From assembly GCA_014841595.1 (NCBI GenBank), contig JACYUE010000001.1:2344996-2408995 (forward strand): a stretch of 64,000 bases of DNA, given 5' to 3'. The notes under the pieces are model-generated. The model was not told the origin of the DNA. It ran no database searches and worked only from the letters and a program-made list of their open reading frames with translations. Both the position numbers and the translations under genes were made by a program. Positions 8,592 to 18,565 of the stretch are shown piece after piece (the first letter of the stretch is position 1; every line of letters begins with the position of its first letter). The DNA comes from Oxalobacteraceae sp. CFBP 8761. GTDB taxonomy: Bacteria; Pseudomonadota; Gammaproteobacteria; Burkholderiales; Burkholderiaceae_D.

Positions 8592-9623
8592 TCAATTACT
8601 CCGGTTCGATGGTGGTGCGATGGCCGGTTCGCCCGGTGCTTCCTCGCCGCCCGACAGCAGCAGCAGGTTCACGCCATGCGCCTCGTAGCCCGCTTCGGAC
8701 ACCAGGATGTCCAGCGTCAGCGACGCCAGGTCGTCCGCCACCGGATCGACATTGAGCTCACGCTCCATGCGCACGATCTTGATGTAGTGATGGCACTCGT
8801 CGCACGTTTCGGCTTGCACCGACGCCTGCGACGCATCCTGCACCGCGCCATCCGTGGCCAGCGCCTCGAGTGAATGGTAGTGGATGCCCTTGGTGCTTTC
8901 GCAGTGGCTGCACTTGACCCGCACCATGTGCCACTGCGCGGAGCACAGCGAGCAGTGCAGATAGCGGAAGTTGCTGCCGGTCTGGTCAACGCGCGTGATC
9001 GACGACGTTGGCAGGCTGCCGCAGCACGGGCAGGTCGTCATGTCGAGCGTGCGGCCGTACGGCTGCTGGCGCGCGGCGCCATACGCTTCCTGGATCGCCA
9101 GGACCATATTCGTCCAGTACACCTGCAGACCGGCCGCTACCAGCGGTGCGGCGCTCATGTCCAGGCCCGCCGCGCCTTGCAGCAGCAGTTCGGCCTGGCC
9201 TTCGAGATGGTCGTCGCCCGCAGCCAGCAGGTTCTGCACGGCGGCTTGCGCCGGGCTGCCCGCCAGACGAGGGACCAGCAGCTCCAGCATGCGGCGCATT
9301 GCGCTGCGCCAGACCGGATCGCGCGGCCACAGCGGCGCCGGCACCGGCGCCTGGGCGGCGCGCGCGGCGGCGGCCAGGTCGTCCAGCGTCGGCAACGTGA
9401 CGGTCGGGTAGTCCTGCAACACGTCGTGCTGCACGGCGGCAAGTTCGGCGGCAAACAGCAAGAAGTCGTGCATCGCGTGCCCCGGCGCCAGCTGGCGCAG
9501 ACGGGTCGCACGGGCGGAGAACAACTCGCGGCGCACCGGGAGTTGGATATACGGCATTTGCTCGCCAGCCCGGACAGCGATTTCTTCGGGGCTGAGCAGC
9601 TTTGAGGCTTTGGTAATGCTCAT
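8592..9623 (-). CDS. fdhE: Formate dehydrogenase accessory protein FdhE
   Basis: FdhE is a cytoplasmic factor required for maturation of respiratory formate dehydrogenases. The 343-residue protein has the family's metal-binding C-terminal half with paired cysteines: CPCC, CSLC, CSHC and CDEC. The N-terminal half is helical. It lies between the dehydrogenase subunit genes and selA, an arrangement that fits its function. The stop overlaps a possible TTG of selA. Confidence 0.93.
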   Translation of the reverse strand: MSITKASKLLSPEEIAVRAGEQMPYIQLPVRRELFSARATRLRQLAPGHAMHDFLLFAAELAAVQHDVLQDYPTVTLPTLDDLAAAARAAQAPVPAPLWPRDPVWRSAMRRMLELLVPRLAGSPAQAAVQNLLAAGDDHLEGQAELLLQGAAGLDMSAAPLVAAGLQVYWTNMVLAIQEAYGAARQQPYGRTLDMTTCPCCGSLPTSSITRVDQTGSNFRYLHCSLCSAQWHMVRVKCSHCESTKGIHYHSLEALATDGAVQDASQASVQAETCDECHHYIKIVRMERELNVDPVADDLASLTLDILVSEAGYEAHGVNLLLLSGGEEAPGEPAIAPPSNRSN

Positions 9624-9702
9624 GGAAAGGATGCTTCCTATTCGGTTCTTGCGATGGTCAATCCGATCGGCCGGGGCCCATTTACTGCCCCCGTTAGTGG
9701 AA

Positions 9703-9738
9703 AGACCGTCGTTCCCGCGGTGGCGGAAACGACGGTCT
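9703..9738 (-). other. Stem-loop between fdnI and fdhE
   Basis: AGACCGTCGTTCCCGC and GCGGAAACGACGGTCT can pair over 16 positions with a single mismatch around a 4-nt loop. On the minus strand only three T residues follow, so it is a weak terminator at best. It may be a processing or attenuation point that lowers fdhE and sel expression relative to the structural subunits. Confidence 0.6.
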
Positions 9739-9768
9739 CGACAGCCAGCTTAGCCGAACAATACTACG

Positions 9769-10398
9769 TTAGCGCTTGTTGCGCTTGGCGTCCTCTGCCA
9801 CTTCCTTGTACCACAGCGGGTGGTGCGCCTTGGCCCAGTCCTCGTGCACCGTGCCACGGGTCATGGCGCGGAACGAGCCCTTGACCCAGATGGCGGCGTA
9901 CACGTGCATGATCACGCTCAGCACCAGTGCCAGGGCCGCAGCCGCGTGCACCAGCATCGCGAAACGACGCAGCGGAATCGGGAAGAAGTCCGCGAACCAT
10001 GGTTGCCAGAACATGAAGCCGGTGATCAACAGCAGCACCAGGCTCACGGCAAAGATCCAGAACACGGCTTTCTGGCCCGCATTGTACTTGTGTACAGGCG
10101 GCATCGCGTGCTCGTTACCCTTGAGGAGTTCCGGCGCTTTCTTGACCCAGGCCGTATCGGTCTTGGTCCAGAAGTTGTCACGCACGACGGCGAAGAACAG
10201 GAACACGAAACCCAGCACCATCAGCAAGCCGAAGAACGGATGCAGGATACGCGTCCACTGTCCACCACCAAACAGCGTGGAGAAGAAGTACATCGACGGA
10301 TGGAACAGGGCAAGGCCAGTCAATCCGGCGCAGATGAACAACAGGGCCACGGCCCAGTGGTTCATGCGCGTCATGTCGCGATAGCGAGTGATAAACAT
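9769..10398 (-). CDS. fdnI: Formate dehydrogenase-N cytochrome b556 gamma subunit
   Basis: This membrane subunit carries b-type haems and passes electrons from the periplasmic dehydrogenase to quinone. The 209-residue protein has four hydrophobic segments (beginning near VALLFICAGLTGLALF, HPFFGLLMVLGFVFLFF, AVFWIFAVSLVLLLITG and LVHAAAALALVLSVIMH) with histidines placed for haem ligation. The ATG at 10398 has AGGAG at a proper distance; longer in-frame readings would run into fdnH. The spacing of 10 bp from fdnH supports one operon. Confidence 0.93.
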   Translation of the reverse strand: MFITRYRDMTRMNHWAVALLFICAGLTGLALFHPSMYFFSTLFGGGQWTRILHPFFGLLMVLGFVFLFFAVVRDNFWTKTDTAWVKKAPELLKGNEHAMPPVHKYNAGQKAVFWIFAVSLVLLLITGFMFWQPWFADFFPIPLRRFAMLVHAAAALALVLSVIMHVYAAIWVKGSFRAMTRGTVHEDWAKAHHPLWYKEVAEDAKRNKR

Positions 10399-10408
10399 GG
10401 TCTTCTCC

Positions 10409-11338
10409 TTATACCCGTTCGTCGTCGCGCTGGTCGGGACCAGGCGTCGGCTGAACATCGGGTTCGTCGTGGTGCGTCTCGATCGGGCCAACCTTCATGT
10501 AGTGGAAGAAGCCGGCCACAGCGGCACCGACCATCGCAGCCACACCCAGCGGCTTCGCGATACCCTTCCACAGCGCCACGGTCGGGCTGATGGTCGGATT
10601 CTCGGGCAGGCCGGCATACAGATTCGGCTTGTCCGCGTGCTGCAGCACGTACATCACGTGCGTGCCGCCCACACCAGCCGGGTTGTACAAACCGGCGTTC
10701 TTGTAACCACGTTCCTTCAGGTCGACCACGCGGTCACCTGCGTACTCGATCATGTCTTCTTTGGTGCCAAAACGGATGGCGCCAGTTGGACAGATCTTCA
10801 CGCAGGCCGGTTCCATGTTCACTGCAACGCGGTCGGCGCACAGTGAGCACTTGTAGGCCTTCGAGTCCACCTTGCTGATGCGTGGCACGTCGAACGGGCA
10901 ACCGGCGACGCAATAGCCGCAACCGATGCAGTTCTCGCTGATGAAATCAACGATACCGTTCGTGTACTTGACGATCGCACCCGGGGCCGGGCAGGCCTTC
11001 AGGCAGCCTGGCTCGTCGCAGTGCATGCAGCCGTCCTTGCGGATCAGCCACTCCAGACGATCCCCCTCTTCCTCGGACTTGGTCACGACTTCCGAGAACT
11101 TCATGACGGTCCACGACTGTGGCGTCAGGTCGATCGGGTTGTCGTAAGTACCGTGGTTTTCGCCGATTTCATCGCGCAGATCGTTCCACTGCATGCACGC
11201 CACCTGGCATGCCTTGCAGCCGATGCAGCTGGACACGTCGATCAGCTTGGCCACTTCGGGCTTGTGCGTACGGGCCACCGGCGACTGCGTGGTGGTTGCC
11301 GAACGCGCCGCAATATCGAGAGATTGTAATGAAGACAT
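10409..11338 (-). CDS. fdnH: Formate dehydrogenase-N iron-sulfur beta subunit
   Basis: The 309-residue protein moves electrons from the catalytic subunit to the cytochrome b. Four [4Fe-4S] cysteine clusters are visible: [35 protein letters not shown] and CSLCADR with a following CVKIC. A single C-terminal membrane anchor ([18 protein letters not shown]) matches E. coli FdnH and places the clusters in the periplasm. Only 3 bp separate it from fdnG. Confidence 0.95.
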   Translation of the reverse strand: MSSLQSLDIAARSATTTQSPVARTHKPEVAKLIDVSSCIGCKACQVACMQWNDLRDEIGENHGTYDNPIDLTPQSWTVMKFSEVVTKSEEEGDRLEWLIRKDGCMHCDEPGCLKACPAPGAIVKYTNGIVDFISENCIGCGYCVAGCPFDVPRISKVDSKAYKCSLCADRVAVNMEPACVKICPTGAIRFGTKEDMIEYAGDRVVDLKERGYKNAGLYNPAGVGGTHVMYVLQHADKPNLYAGLPENPTISPTVALWKGIAKPLGVAAMVGAAVAGFFHYMKVGPIETHHDEPDVQPTPGPDQRDDERV

Positions 11339-11341
11339 TGT

Positions 11342-14300
11342 TTAGACCCTTTCGATATTGACCAGGAACGACTTGAATTCCGGGGTCTGGGTATTTGCAT
11401 CGCCCACGAATGGGGTCAGCGTATTGACCAGGAAGCCCGGCTTGGCCACACCGACAAAGCCCCAGTGGTTCGGCAGACCCACTGTATCGACCTTCATGCC
11501 ATCGCAATCGAGTTGCGGAATACGCTTGGTCACCAGGCACTTGGCCTTGATGAAGCCGCGCATCGACGACACCTTGACCATATCGCCATTCGTGATGCCC
11601 TTGGCCTTGGCCAGCTCTTCACCGATTTCCACGAACTGCTGTGGCTGGATAATCGCGTTGGAAACAACGTTCTTGGTCCAGTAGTGGAAGTGCTCGGTCA
11701 AGCGGTAGCTGGTCGCGACGTACGGGAAGTCCTTGGCCGTACCGAACGCTTCCATGTCGCCCTTGAACACGCGGGCCGCCGGATTGGCGCGGGCAAGCGG
11801 GTTTTTCGGGTGCATCGGATTGACCGGGAACGGCGACTCGAACGGCTCGTAGTGCTCCGGCAGCGGACCTTCGGCCATGCCGGTTGGTGCGAACAGACGC
11901 GCCACACCTTCGGACGTCATGATGAACGGCTGCGTACGGTTTTCTTCGGCCGGATCGGCGTCAGGACGGATGTCCGGAATATCCGAACCAGTCCAGGCCG
12001 TACCGTTCCACGAGATCAGGTTCAGCGCAGGATTCCACGGCTTGCCCGTCTTTGGATCGGTCGACGCAGCGTTGTACAGCACGCGGCGGTTCGCCGGCCA
12101 GGCCCAGGCCCAACCCAGCGTTTGTCCGATGTTGTACGGGTCTGCATTGTCACGGCGCGCCATCTGGTTACCCGCCTGCGTCCATGCGCCGGCATACACC
12201 CAGCAACCGCTCGCGGTGCTGCCATCGTCGCGCAGCACGCCAAAGCCCGGCACCTGCTCGCCTGCCTTCAGGATGAGCTTGGTCGGATCTTTTGCGTCAT
12301 AGATATCGGCCAGCGCCTTGCCGTTGAATTCCTTGGCCAGCTCTTCGGCAGAAGGGCTGTGCGGAATCTTGTACGGCCACGATAGCTTGGTGATCGGATC
12401 CGAGAAGGCACCGCCATCTTTCAGATAGAGGTTCTTCATGCGCGAGAACAGGTCGGCGATGATCTCGATGTCCGGCTTGCACTCGTACGGCGCTTCGGCG
12501 CCCTTCCAGTGCCACTGCAGCCAGCGGCTCGAGTTCGACAGCGAACCGTCTTCTTCGGCGAAGCACGTGGTCGGCAGGCGGAACACGGTCGTCTGGATCT
12601 TGCTTGGATCGACGTCGTTCGACTCGCCGAAGTTCTTCCAGAACTCGGACGTTTCGGTGTTCAGCGGATCCATCGTCACCAGGAACTTCAGCTTGGACAG
12701 ACCGGCGATGATCTTCTTCTTGTTCGGGAACGATCCAACCGGATTGAAACCCTGGCAGATGTAACCGTTCAATTTACCTTGACCCATCAATTCAAACGCC
12801 TGCAGCACGTCGTACAGCTTGTCGATTTTCGGCAAGTAGTCGAAGGCCCAGTTGTTCTCTTTGGTCGCGGCATCGCCCCACCAGGCTTTTTGCAGGCTGA
12901 CGAAGAACTTGGGATAGTTCTGCCAGTAGCTCATCTGGTTCGGACGCAGAGGCTTCAGTGCGCGCGGCTTGTAGTAGGTCTCGAGGTCCTGCTCTTTGTC
13001 GGTTGCCAGCGACAGATAGCCTGGCAGCGAGTTCGACAGCAGACCCAGGTCGGTCAGACCCTGGATGTTCGAGTGACCGCGCAGTGCATTCAGGCCACCG
13101 CCGGCGATACCGACGTTACCCAACAGCAGCTGCATGATCGCGCCGGTACGGATGATCTGGCTACCCTGGCTGTGCTGGGTCCAGCCCAGTGCGTACAGGA
13201 TCGTCATCGCACGGCCTGGCTGGGCAGTCGACGCGATGTATTCGCAGACCTTCAGGAATTGCTTGACCGGGGTACCGGTGATCTTGCTGACCTGCTCAGG
13301 GGTGTAGCGCGAATAGTGGCGCTTCATCACCTGCAGCACGCAACGCGGGTGTTCCATGGTCGGATCGACCTTGGCGTAACCGTCGTCACCCATTTCGTAG
13401 CCCCAGCTTTCATTGCTGTAGCGACGCTTGGCTTCGTCGTAGCCCGAGAACAGGCCATCCTGGAAGTCAAAGCCTTCGTTCACGATGAACGGGGCGTTGG
13501 TATAGCTCCGGACGTATTCGGTCTGGATCTTGTTGTTGGTCAGCAGATAGTTCAGGACGCCGCCCAGGAAGGCGATGTCCGAGCCAGCGCGGATCGGCGC
13601 GTAATAGTCGCTCATGGCGGCCGAACGCGTAAAGCGCGGGTCGACCACGACCAGCTTGGCTTTATTGTGATGCTTTGCTTCGATTACCCATTTAAAACCG
13701 CATGGGTGTGCTTCAGCGGCATTGCCGCCCATGATCAGTACAACATCGGCATTCTTGATGTCAACCCAATGGTTGGTCATCGCTCCTCGTCCGAACGTCG
13801 GGGCCAGACCGGCCACCGTAGGTCCGTGTCAAACGCGAGCCTGGTTATCGAATACGAGCATGCCCATCGAACGCATCGCTTTGTGCGTGATGTAGCCCGT
13901 TTCGTTGCTCGACGCGGACGCGCACAGCATACCCGTGCTCGTCCAGCGATTGACCAGCTGGCCTTCGGCGTTGGTCGGAATGAAGTTCGCATCGCGGTCA
14001 GCCTTCATCAGGCCAGCCAGGCGCGTCATCGCCTCATCCCACGAAACGCGTTTCCATTCGTTGGTGCCAGGTTCACGGATTTCCGGGAACTTGAGACGGT
14101 TAGGCGAATGGATGAAGTCGAGCAAGCCGGCGCCTTTCGGGCACAGCGTACCGCGATTGACCGGGTGATCCGGGTCGCCTTCAATGTGGATGATGTCCGA
14201 GGTGACGTTCTTTGCGCCGTCGCCCAGACTGTACATCAGCAGGCCGCAGCCCACCGAGCAGTACGGACACGTGTTGCGCGTCTCCTTGGCTTTCGCCAAT

Positions 14301-14416
14301 TTATAGTGCCGCGTCTCTGCCATCGCCGGCAACGGCGAGAAGCCGAGCGCGACGATGGTGGAGGCGGCGAGTCCCGCACCGCTTGCGCGGAGGAACTGCC
14401 TTCTGTTCATGCCCAT
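11342..14416 (-). CDS. fdnG: Formate dehydrogenase-N alpha subunit, selenoprotein (UGA read as Sec196)
   Basis: This is the molybdenum (bis-MGD) catalytic subunit that oxidises formate in the periplasm. The reading frame holds an in-frame TGA at 13831-13829, residue 196, exactly where E. coli FdnG has selenocysteine (DNQARV-U-HGPTVAGLAPTFG). A SECIS hairpin follows at once. Read through, the protein is 1024 residues, close to the E. coli length of 1015. The N-terminus has a twin-arginine signal (MGMNRRQFLRASG), then the CPYCSVGC [4Fe-4S] motif; the C-terminus (VGDANTQTPEFKSFLVNIERV) matches the family. AGGAG lies 7 nt before the ATG. Annotation without Sec readthrough would split it into two false genes of 195 and about 824 residues. 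Confidence 0.96.
13795..13828 (-). promoter_or_regulatory. SECIS element of fdnG
   Basis: Directly after the UGA codon the mRNA can fold into a hairpin whose tip is GGCC-GGTCT-GGCC (13814-13802). The GGUCU loop is the same as in E. coli fdhF and fdnG SECIS elements, where SelB binds it. With selA, selB and selC in the same island, this supports decoding of the TGA as selenocysteine. Confidence 0.9.
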
Positions 14417-14462
14417 CTAGATTCTCCTGCTAGTAATGGATTGCGCACATCAGAATGGGGTC

Positions 14463-14484
14463 AGCCAGGGTCGTCGCCCTGGCT
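14463..14484. other. Hairpin between the lipoprotein gene and fdnG
   Basis: AGCCAGGG and CCCTGGCT form a perfect 8-bp stem with a 6-nt loop. The T-rich tract (TTGTTT) follows only on the plus strand, opposite to the genes on both sides. It is therefore probably a structural element or attenuator in the minus-strand transcript rather than a normal terminator. Confidence 0.5.
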
Positions 14485-14552
14485 TTGTTTCCATCCTGAC
14501 CGTTACCGACGCCACCATGCGCCGGTGTGCGCGCCGTTGGACTCGCCGGCAA

Positions 14553-14903
14553 TTATTTTGCCGGCGGCGTCGCTGCCTGCGTGGTGGCGCCATCGCCACC
14601 CGTTGGTTCTGAAGCACCGCTGTCGCGGGGTTTGTTCGATTCTGCATCCTGACCGGCAACCATGCCGCCGATCGCGGTACCGCCTTCGGCAGGACCGGTT
14701 TCAGCCACTGCCGCAGGGGCGGTGGCCGATTCGGATTTCAGGCCTGCGTGCGGGTCAATGGCAGCGCCATTCGGACCAGCCACATCAGGCGTCTGCACCG
14801 GAGCGGTCGCTTCCTTCTTCTGGCACGCGGCCAGGGCGAATACAGCGGTCGCCACGATGGCTGCATTGCGCAGGGTAAGCGCTGTTTGTTTGATATAGAT
14901 CAT
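14553..14903 (-). CDS. Small predicted lipoprotein upstream of fdnG
   Basis: The product is about 116 residues. It has a short N-terminus, a hydrophobic stretch (AAIVATAVFALAAC) and a lipobox ending LAAC, so it should be lipid-anchored after cleavage at that cysteine. The remainder is low-complexity and rich in Ala, Gly, Pro, Thr and Glu, with no recognisable domain. The ATG at 14903 gives a signal peptide of normal length; an ATG at 14915 is the alternative. Its position just before fdnG suggests co-expression with formate dehydrogenase, but no function can be assigned. Confidence 0.6.
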   Translation of the reverse strand: MIYIKQTALTLRNAAIVATAVFALAACQKKEATAPVQTPDVAGPNGAAIDPHAGLKSESATAPAAVAETGPAEGGTAIGGMVAGQDAESNKPRDSGASEPTGGDGATTQAATPPAK

Positions 14904-14936
14904 TGCAATATCCATTGACTTAGAGATACAACTGAA

Positions 14937-14965
14937 AATATAGCGGAAATGCGGAACTACTTGAA
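14937..14965 (-). promoter_or_regulatory. Candidate promoter for the lipoprotein/formate dehydrogenase run
   Basis: On the minus strand TTCAAG and TATATT are 17 bp apart, with TATATT about 34 bp before the ATG at 14903. The -10 box is good and the -35 box weak. Prediction by consensus only. Confidence 0.35.
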
Positions 14966-15342
14966 TAAGTATTTTACGCACAGCCGTTCGTAAAGGGTGA
15001 TTTTCCGTGAGTTTTGACCCGCTTATATGACAAATTTTTTCGTCAACGGCGAATGTAAAGGCTGTCTGGCCGCCAAATTGACGGATTTATCGACATCCTG
15101 ACTGTTTCGTGCCCGCTTTCCGGCGGGTCGCAACCATAGGGCAAGGCTAGTGTAGCCTGCCTTCGCGCGCGTTGCAGACACACGTCAAATTTCAGATTTT
15201 CACAGCACAAATCGCTGTCATCCACGGTGTCACTGGGCGTGTATTTTCTGGCTGGCGCCCTACCCTATTCACATCAAACGACGCGACCGCGTCAAGTGCT
15301 ATGTAGCAAAAATGGTATTTACCAACAGGCCTTAACAAAAAA
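14966..15342. other. Divergent intergenic region between formate dehydrogenase and glycan loci
   Basis: This AT-richer stretch separates the minus-strand formate dehydrogenase run from the plus-strand receptor gene. Short open frames in it (for example 15225-15043 minus) lack a ribosome-binding site and resemble no known protein. It presumably holds promoter elements for both directions, but no convincing FNR-type or other operator could be picked out by eye. Confidence 0.5.
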
Positions 15343-15357
15343 TGGTTGCGCATAACA
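15343..15357 (+). promoter_or_regulatory. Operator-like 15-mer upstream of the TonB-dependent receptor
   Basis: TGGTTGCGCATAACA resembles the 14-bp LacI-family xyl box remembered from Xanthomonas (TGGTAGCGCTAACA) but has one extra base in the middle. A very similar 15-mer, TGATTGCGTATAACA, lies before the semialdehyde dehydrogenase gene at 40121. ATAACA (15352-15357) also forms an inverted repeat with TGTTAT (15363-15368). A regulatory role is inferred from recurrence. Confidence 0.45.
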
Positions 15358-15478
15358 TTTAGTGTTATATTATTTTACAGCTTGCATGGACGCCGCCCCT
15401 ACGCCCCTGACGAGCAAGGTATTTCCAGCAGAGAGTCCCGGCAGATGGGCTCTTCACAACAAAGACGGAGACAACAGA

Positions 15479-18475
15479 ATGAAGCATCTGAATCGATCGG
15501 CGATTGCCGTGGGCGTGGCACACCTGTGCTGGTTGTCCGCAGCGTTTGCCCAGGAAGCCGCCCCGGCCCCTGCCGAAGCACAGGTCGTGACCATCACGGG
15601 TCAGCGCGCCGCACTCAACAGCGCACAGCAACTCAAGAAGAATTCGGACGAGGTCGTCGATTCGATCGTCGCCGACGACATCGGCAAACTGCCCGACAAG
15701 TCGATCACCGAAGTCCTGCAACGCATCCCGGGCGTCACCATCGACCGCACCATGTCGCGCTCCGACCCGGAGCACTTCTCGGTCGAAGGTTCGGGCGTAT
15801 CGATCCGTGGCCTGACCTGGGTGCGCTCGGAACTCAATGGCCGCGACTCGTTCTCGTCCAACGGCGGCCGCGCACTGAGCTTCGAGGACGTCCCGCCAGA
15901 GCTGATGGCCGGCGTCGACGTCTACAAGAACCCGTCCGCCGAGCAGATCGAAGGCGGCATCTCCGGCCTGGTCAACCTGCGCACGGCACTGCCGTTCGAC
16001 ATCAAGGGCCAGCGCATTTCGGGCAGCGTCGAAGGCACGTACACCGAACTGAACAAGAAGAAGGACCCGGCCGGCTCGTTCATGTATTCGAACCGCTGGA
16101 AAACCGGCATCGGCGAATTCGGCGTGCTGGTCAACTACGCCAATTCCGAGAGCAACACCCGCACCGACGCCTTCCAGGTCGAGCCGTACTACCCGGTGGC
16201 CAATGCCGAGCCGGGCCGCACAGTATGGATTCCGAAAGGCGCCCAGTGGCGCACGCTGGACTTCGAGCGCAAGCGCCAGGGCGCCTACGCCGCGCTGCAG
16301 TGGAAGCTGGACAACACGCTGCGCAGCCACCTGACCTACTTCAAATCGAAGTACAAGATGCAGTGGGACGAGAACGCGCTGTTCTCGGCCGAAGGCAATC
16401 CGACCAATCTGCGCGTGACCAACGGCGTGTACGACGCCAACGGCGCGTTCATGAGTGGCATCCTGTCGAACCCGACCAATGACGGCATCGAGTTCGGCAA
16501 CGATACCCGCACGTCGAACCGCGATTCGTCGACCACCGACGTCGCCTGGAACGTCGAGTGGAAGCCAGCGACCAACTGGACGCTGACGTCGGACGTCCAG
16601 CACGTCAAGGCGAAGTCGGAAGGGCTCGACTCGACCGTGGCGCTGGGCACGATCATGCAGCAGCAAAACCTGGACCTGACCGGCAGCTACCCGAAACTGA
16701 TGTTCGATGCGGCCCAGACCGCCGGTCTGAGCGACCCGAACAACTACTTCTGGGCCTTCACCCAGGAACACCGCGACCGCAGCATCACCGAGCAGACCGC
16801 ATGGAAAGGCGACGTCAAGTACGACTTCGACCATCCGATCCTGCGCGACATCCGCGTCGGCGTGCGCTTCACCGACCGCGATGCCAAGACCATCAATTCG
16901 AACCCGAACTACAACTGGTCGGCCATTTCGCAGCGCTGGATGATGCCATGGCAGATCAACCAGCTGGCAACGCTGAGCGATCCGCGTTTCAATGCACCGA
17001 CGACGGTCAACCAGTTCAAGAACTTCTTCAATGGCGACGCAAGTGTCCCTGCCGTCGTGTTCCCGGCGCAGTCGCTGACGGCCGGCTACCCGGACTCCTA
17101 CACCCAGCTGCACAGCTACCACGACATCTTGTGCGCGCAGGCCGGCAACAGCTGCGATCCGTGGAAAGCAGCCGCCTTCGGCGAAGCCAACCCATCGGGC
17201 GACAACGAGCAGTCCGAGAAAACCAAGGCACTCTACACGCAGCTGCGCTTTGCGTTTGATGACCTGAAGATGCCGATCGACGGTAACATCGGCGTGCGCT
17301 ATGTGAAGACCGACAACAAGTCGTTCGGCTACACCGTGTACAACTCGACCTTCATCATCCCGCCAGGCGGCACCACTGGCCTGGCAGTACCGACCATCGC
17401 GCCGTTTGCCGGTCGCCAGGATTACGAGAACACCTACCACAACTGGCTGCCGAGTCTGAACCTGCGCATGAAGGCGAGCGACCAGCTGCAGTTCCGCTTC
17501 GCACTGGGCAAGGGCATGTCACGCCCTGACTTCGGCCAGTTGCAGGCGTACACCACCCTCGGCCAGAGTGTCCAGAGCACGACCAGTGGCACCGGCGCCG
17601 CCCAGGTCACCAATGTGACGTCCGTGGCCCATACCGGCGAATCCGTCGGCAATCCACTGCTGCGCCCGGTCACCTCGCGCAACATGGACCTGACCGCAGA
17701 GTGGTACTTCGCCCAGGCCGGTTCGCTGACCTTCGCCGTGTTCGACAAGCGCCTGAAGGACATCATCGTCAAGCAGAATTCGTCCTACCAGCTGACCGAC
17801 TCGGCCGGCCGTGTAATCGATTTCAATGTGGCGACGCCCGTCAACGGCGCACGCGGTTCGGCGCGCGGTATCGAGATGGCATACCAGCAGTACTTCGACA
17901 AGCTGCCAGGCTGGCTGTCGGGCTTCGGCGTGCAGGCCAACTACACCCACGTCAAGAGCAAGCGCGACCTGTACAGCCCGGTTTTCTCGCAGTACTGCTC
18001 GAACGTGAGCGGCGCGGCCAACCTGAACCTGAACCTGAACGGTTGCGACACCGATGGCCGTACCTTCGGCGACCTGCCGCTGGAATACCTGTCGCGCAAC
18101 TCGTACAACCTGGCGCTGCTGTACGACAAGGGCCCATGGTCGGCGCGTCTGGCCTACAGCTGGCGCTCGAAGAGCCTGCTGGGTAACAACAACAATGGCA
18201 CCAACGGCACCAACGGCGTCGACACCAATCCGGACAGCCCGACCTTCGGCCAGAACGTGATTGCCTGGGGCTTGCCGATCTGGGCCGACGACTACGGTCA
18301 GCTCGATGGCGGCGTCAGCTACAAGTTCAACGAGAACTTCCGCCTCGACTTCCAAGGCACCAACCTGACGGACGCGAAGTACAAGCAGATCATGACGCAC
18401 CACATCGGCGACAAGGGCCGTGCATGGTTCGTCAGTGGTCCCCGCTACAGCGTGCGTCTGGGCGTGTCGTTCTAA
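15479..18475 (+). CDS. TonB-dependent outer membrane receptor (glycan oligosaccharide type)
   Basis: The 998-residue product is an outer-membrane gated channel powered through TonB. A signal peptide ends near AAFAQE. A TonB-box/plug region follows (VVTITGQRAALNSAQQLKK, then IADDIGKLPDKSITEVLQ type motifs), then a long beta-barrel ending in GPRYSVRLGVSF with the usual terminal Phe. The pattern fits the TonB-Xanth-Caul subfamily that imports plant oligosaccharides. The ATG at 15479 has GGAG 8 nt upstream and gives the signal peptide, so the longer frame starting at 15362 is rejected. It heads the glycan locus; xyloglucan oligosaccharides are the likely cargo, by context. A strong terminator follows. 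Confidence 0.92.
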   Translation: MKHLNRSAIAVGVAHLCWLSAAFAQEAAPAPAEAQVVTITGQRAALNSAQQLKKNSDEVVDSIVADDIGKLPDKSITEVLQRIPGVTIDRTMSRSDPEHFSVEGSGVSIRGLTWVRSELNGRDSFSSNGGRALSFEDVPPELMAGVDVYKNPSAEQIEGGISGLVNLRTALPFDIKGQRISGSVEGTYTELNKKKDPAGSFMYSNRWKTGIGEFGVLVNYANSESNTRTDAFQVEPYYPVANAEPGRTVWIPKGAQWRTLDFERKRQGAYAALQWKLDNTLRSHLTYFKSKYKMQWDENALFSAEGNPTNLRVTNGVYDANGAFMSGILSNPTNDGIEFGNDTRTSNRDSSTTDVAWNVEWKPATNWTLTSDVQHVKAKSEGLDSTVALGTIMQQQNLDLTGSYPKLMFDAAQTAGLSDPNNYFWAFTQEHRDRSITEQTAWKGDVKYDFDHPILRDIRVGVRFTDRDAKTINSNPNYNWSAISQRWMMPWQINQLATLSDPRFNAPTTVNQFKNFFNGDASVPAVVFPAQSLTAGYPDSYTQLHSYHDILCAQAGNSCDPWKAAAFGEANPSGDNEQSEKTKALYTQLRFAFDDLKMPIDGNIGVRYVKTDNKSFGYTVYNSTFIIPPGGTTGLAVPTIAPFAGRQDYENTYHNWLPSLNLRMKASDQLQFRFALGKGMSRPDFGQLQAYTTLGQSVQSTTSGTGAAQVTNVTSVAHTGESVGNPLLRPVTSRNMDLTAEWYFAQAGSLTFAVFDKRLKDIIVKQNSSYQLTDSAGRVIDFNVATPVNGARGSARGIEMAYQQYFDKLPGWLSGFGVQANYTHVKSKRDLYSPVFSQYCSNVSGAANLNLNLNGCDTDGRTFGDLPLEYLSRNSYNLALLYDKGPWSARLAYSWRSKSLLGNNNNGTNGTNGVDTNPDSPTFGQNVIAWGLPIWADDYGQLDGGVSYKFNENFRLDFQGTNLTDAKYKQIMTHHIGDKGRAWFVSGPRYSVRLGVSF

Positions 18476-18501
18476 GTCGATGCTGATGTAATCCCGACGC
18501 A

Positions 18502-18542
18502 CGCTGACCTGCCGCCCCGCGCGGCAGGTCAGCGGGCTTTTT
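18502..18542 (+). terminator. Rho-independent terminator after the TonB-dependent receptor
   Basis: GCTGACCTGCCG pairs perfectly with CGGCAGGTCAGC, followed by a T-rich run. It should separate receptor transcription from the symporter gene 24 bp downstream, or reduce read-through into it. Confidence 0.88.
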
Positions 18543-18565
18543 GCTTTTCCAGGAAAACCCGACCA

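Noticed and set aside
9766..9779. GTTAGCGCT sequence resembling the LacI-type operator
   Set aside because: It matches only one half-site, overlaps the end of the fdnI coding region and is far from sugar genes; probably chance.
13829..13831. In-frame stop in the formate dehydrogenase alpha gene, suggesting a pseudogene or two genes
   Set aside because: It is a TGA at the exact selenocysteine position, followed by a SECIS hairpin, with selA, selB and selC nearby.
14463..14490. Plus-strand terminator between fdnG and the lipoprotein gene
   Set aside because: No plus-strand gene ends there; both flanking genes run on the minus strand. Kept only as a hairpin.
12509..14878. 789-codon open frame on the plus strand
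   Set aside because: It is antisense to fdnG and its neighbours, reads as Arg/His/Gln-rich low-complexity sequence and has no family resemblance.
15043..15225. 60-codon minus-strand frame in the divergent intergenic region
   Set aside because: No ribosome-binding site, odd composition and overlap with the likely promoter region.
15365..17440. 691-codon open frame on the minus strand
   Set aside because: It is the antisense shadow of the TonB receptor, produced by high third-position GC.
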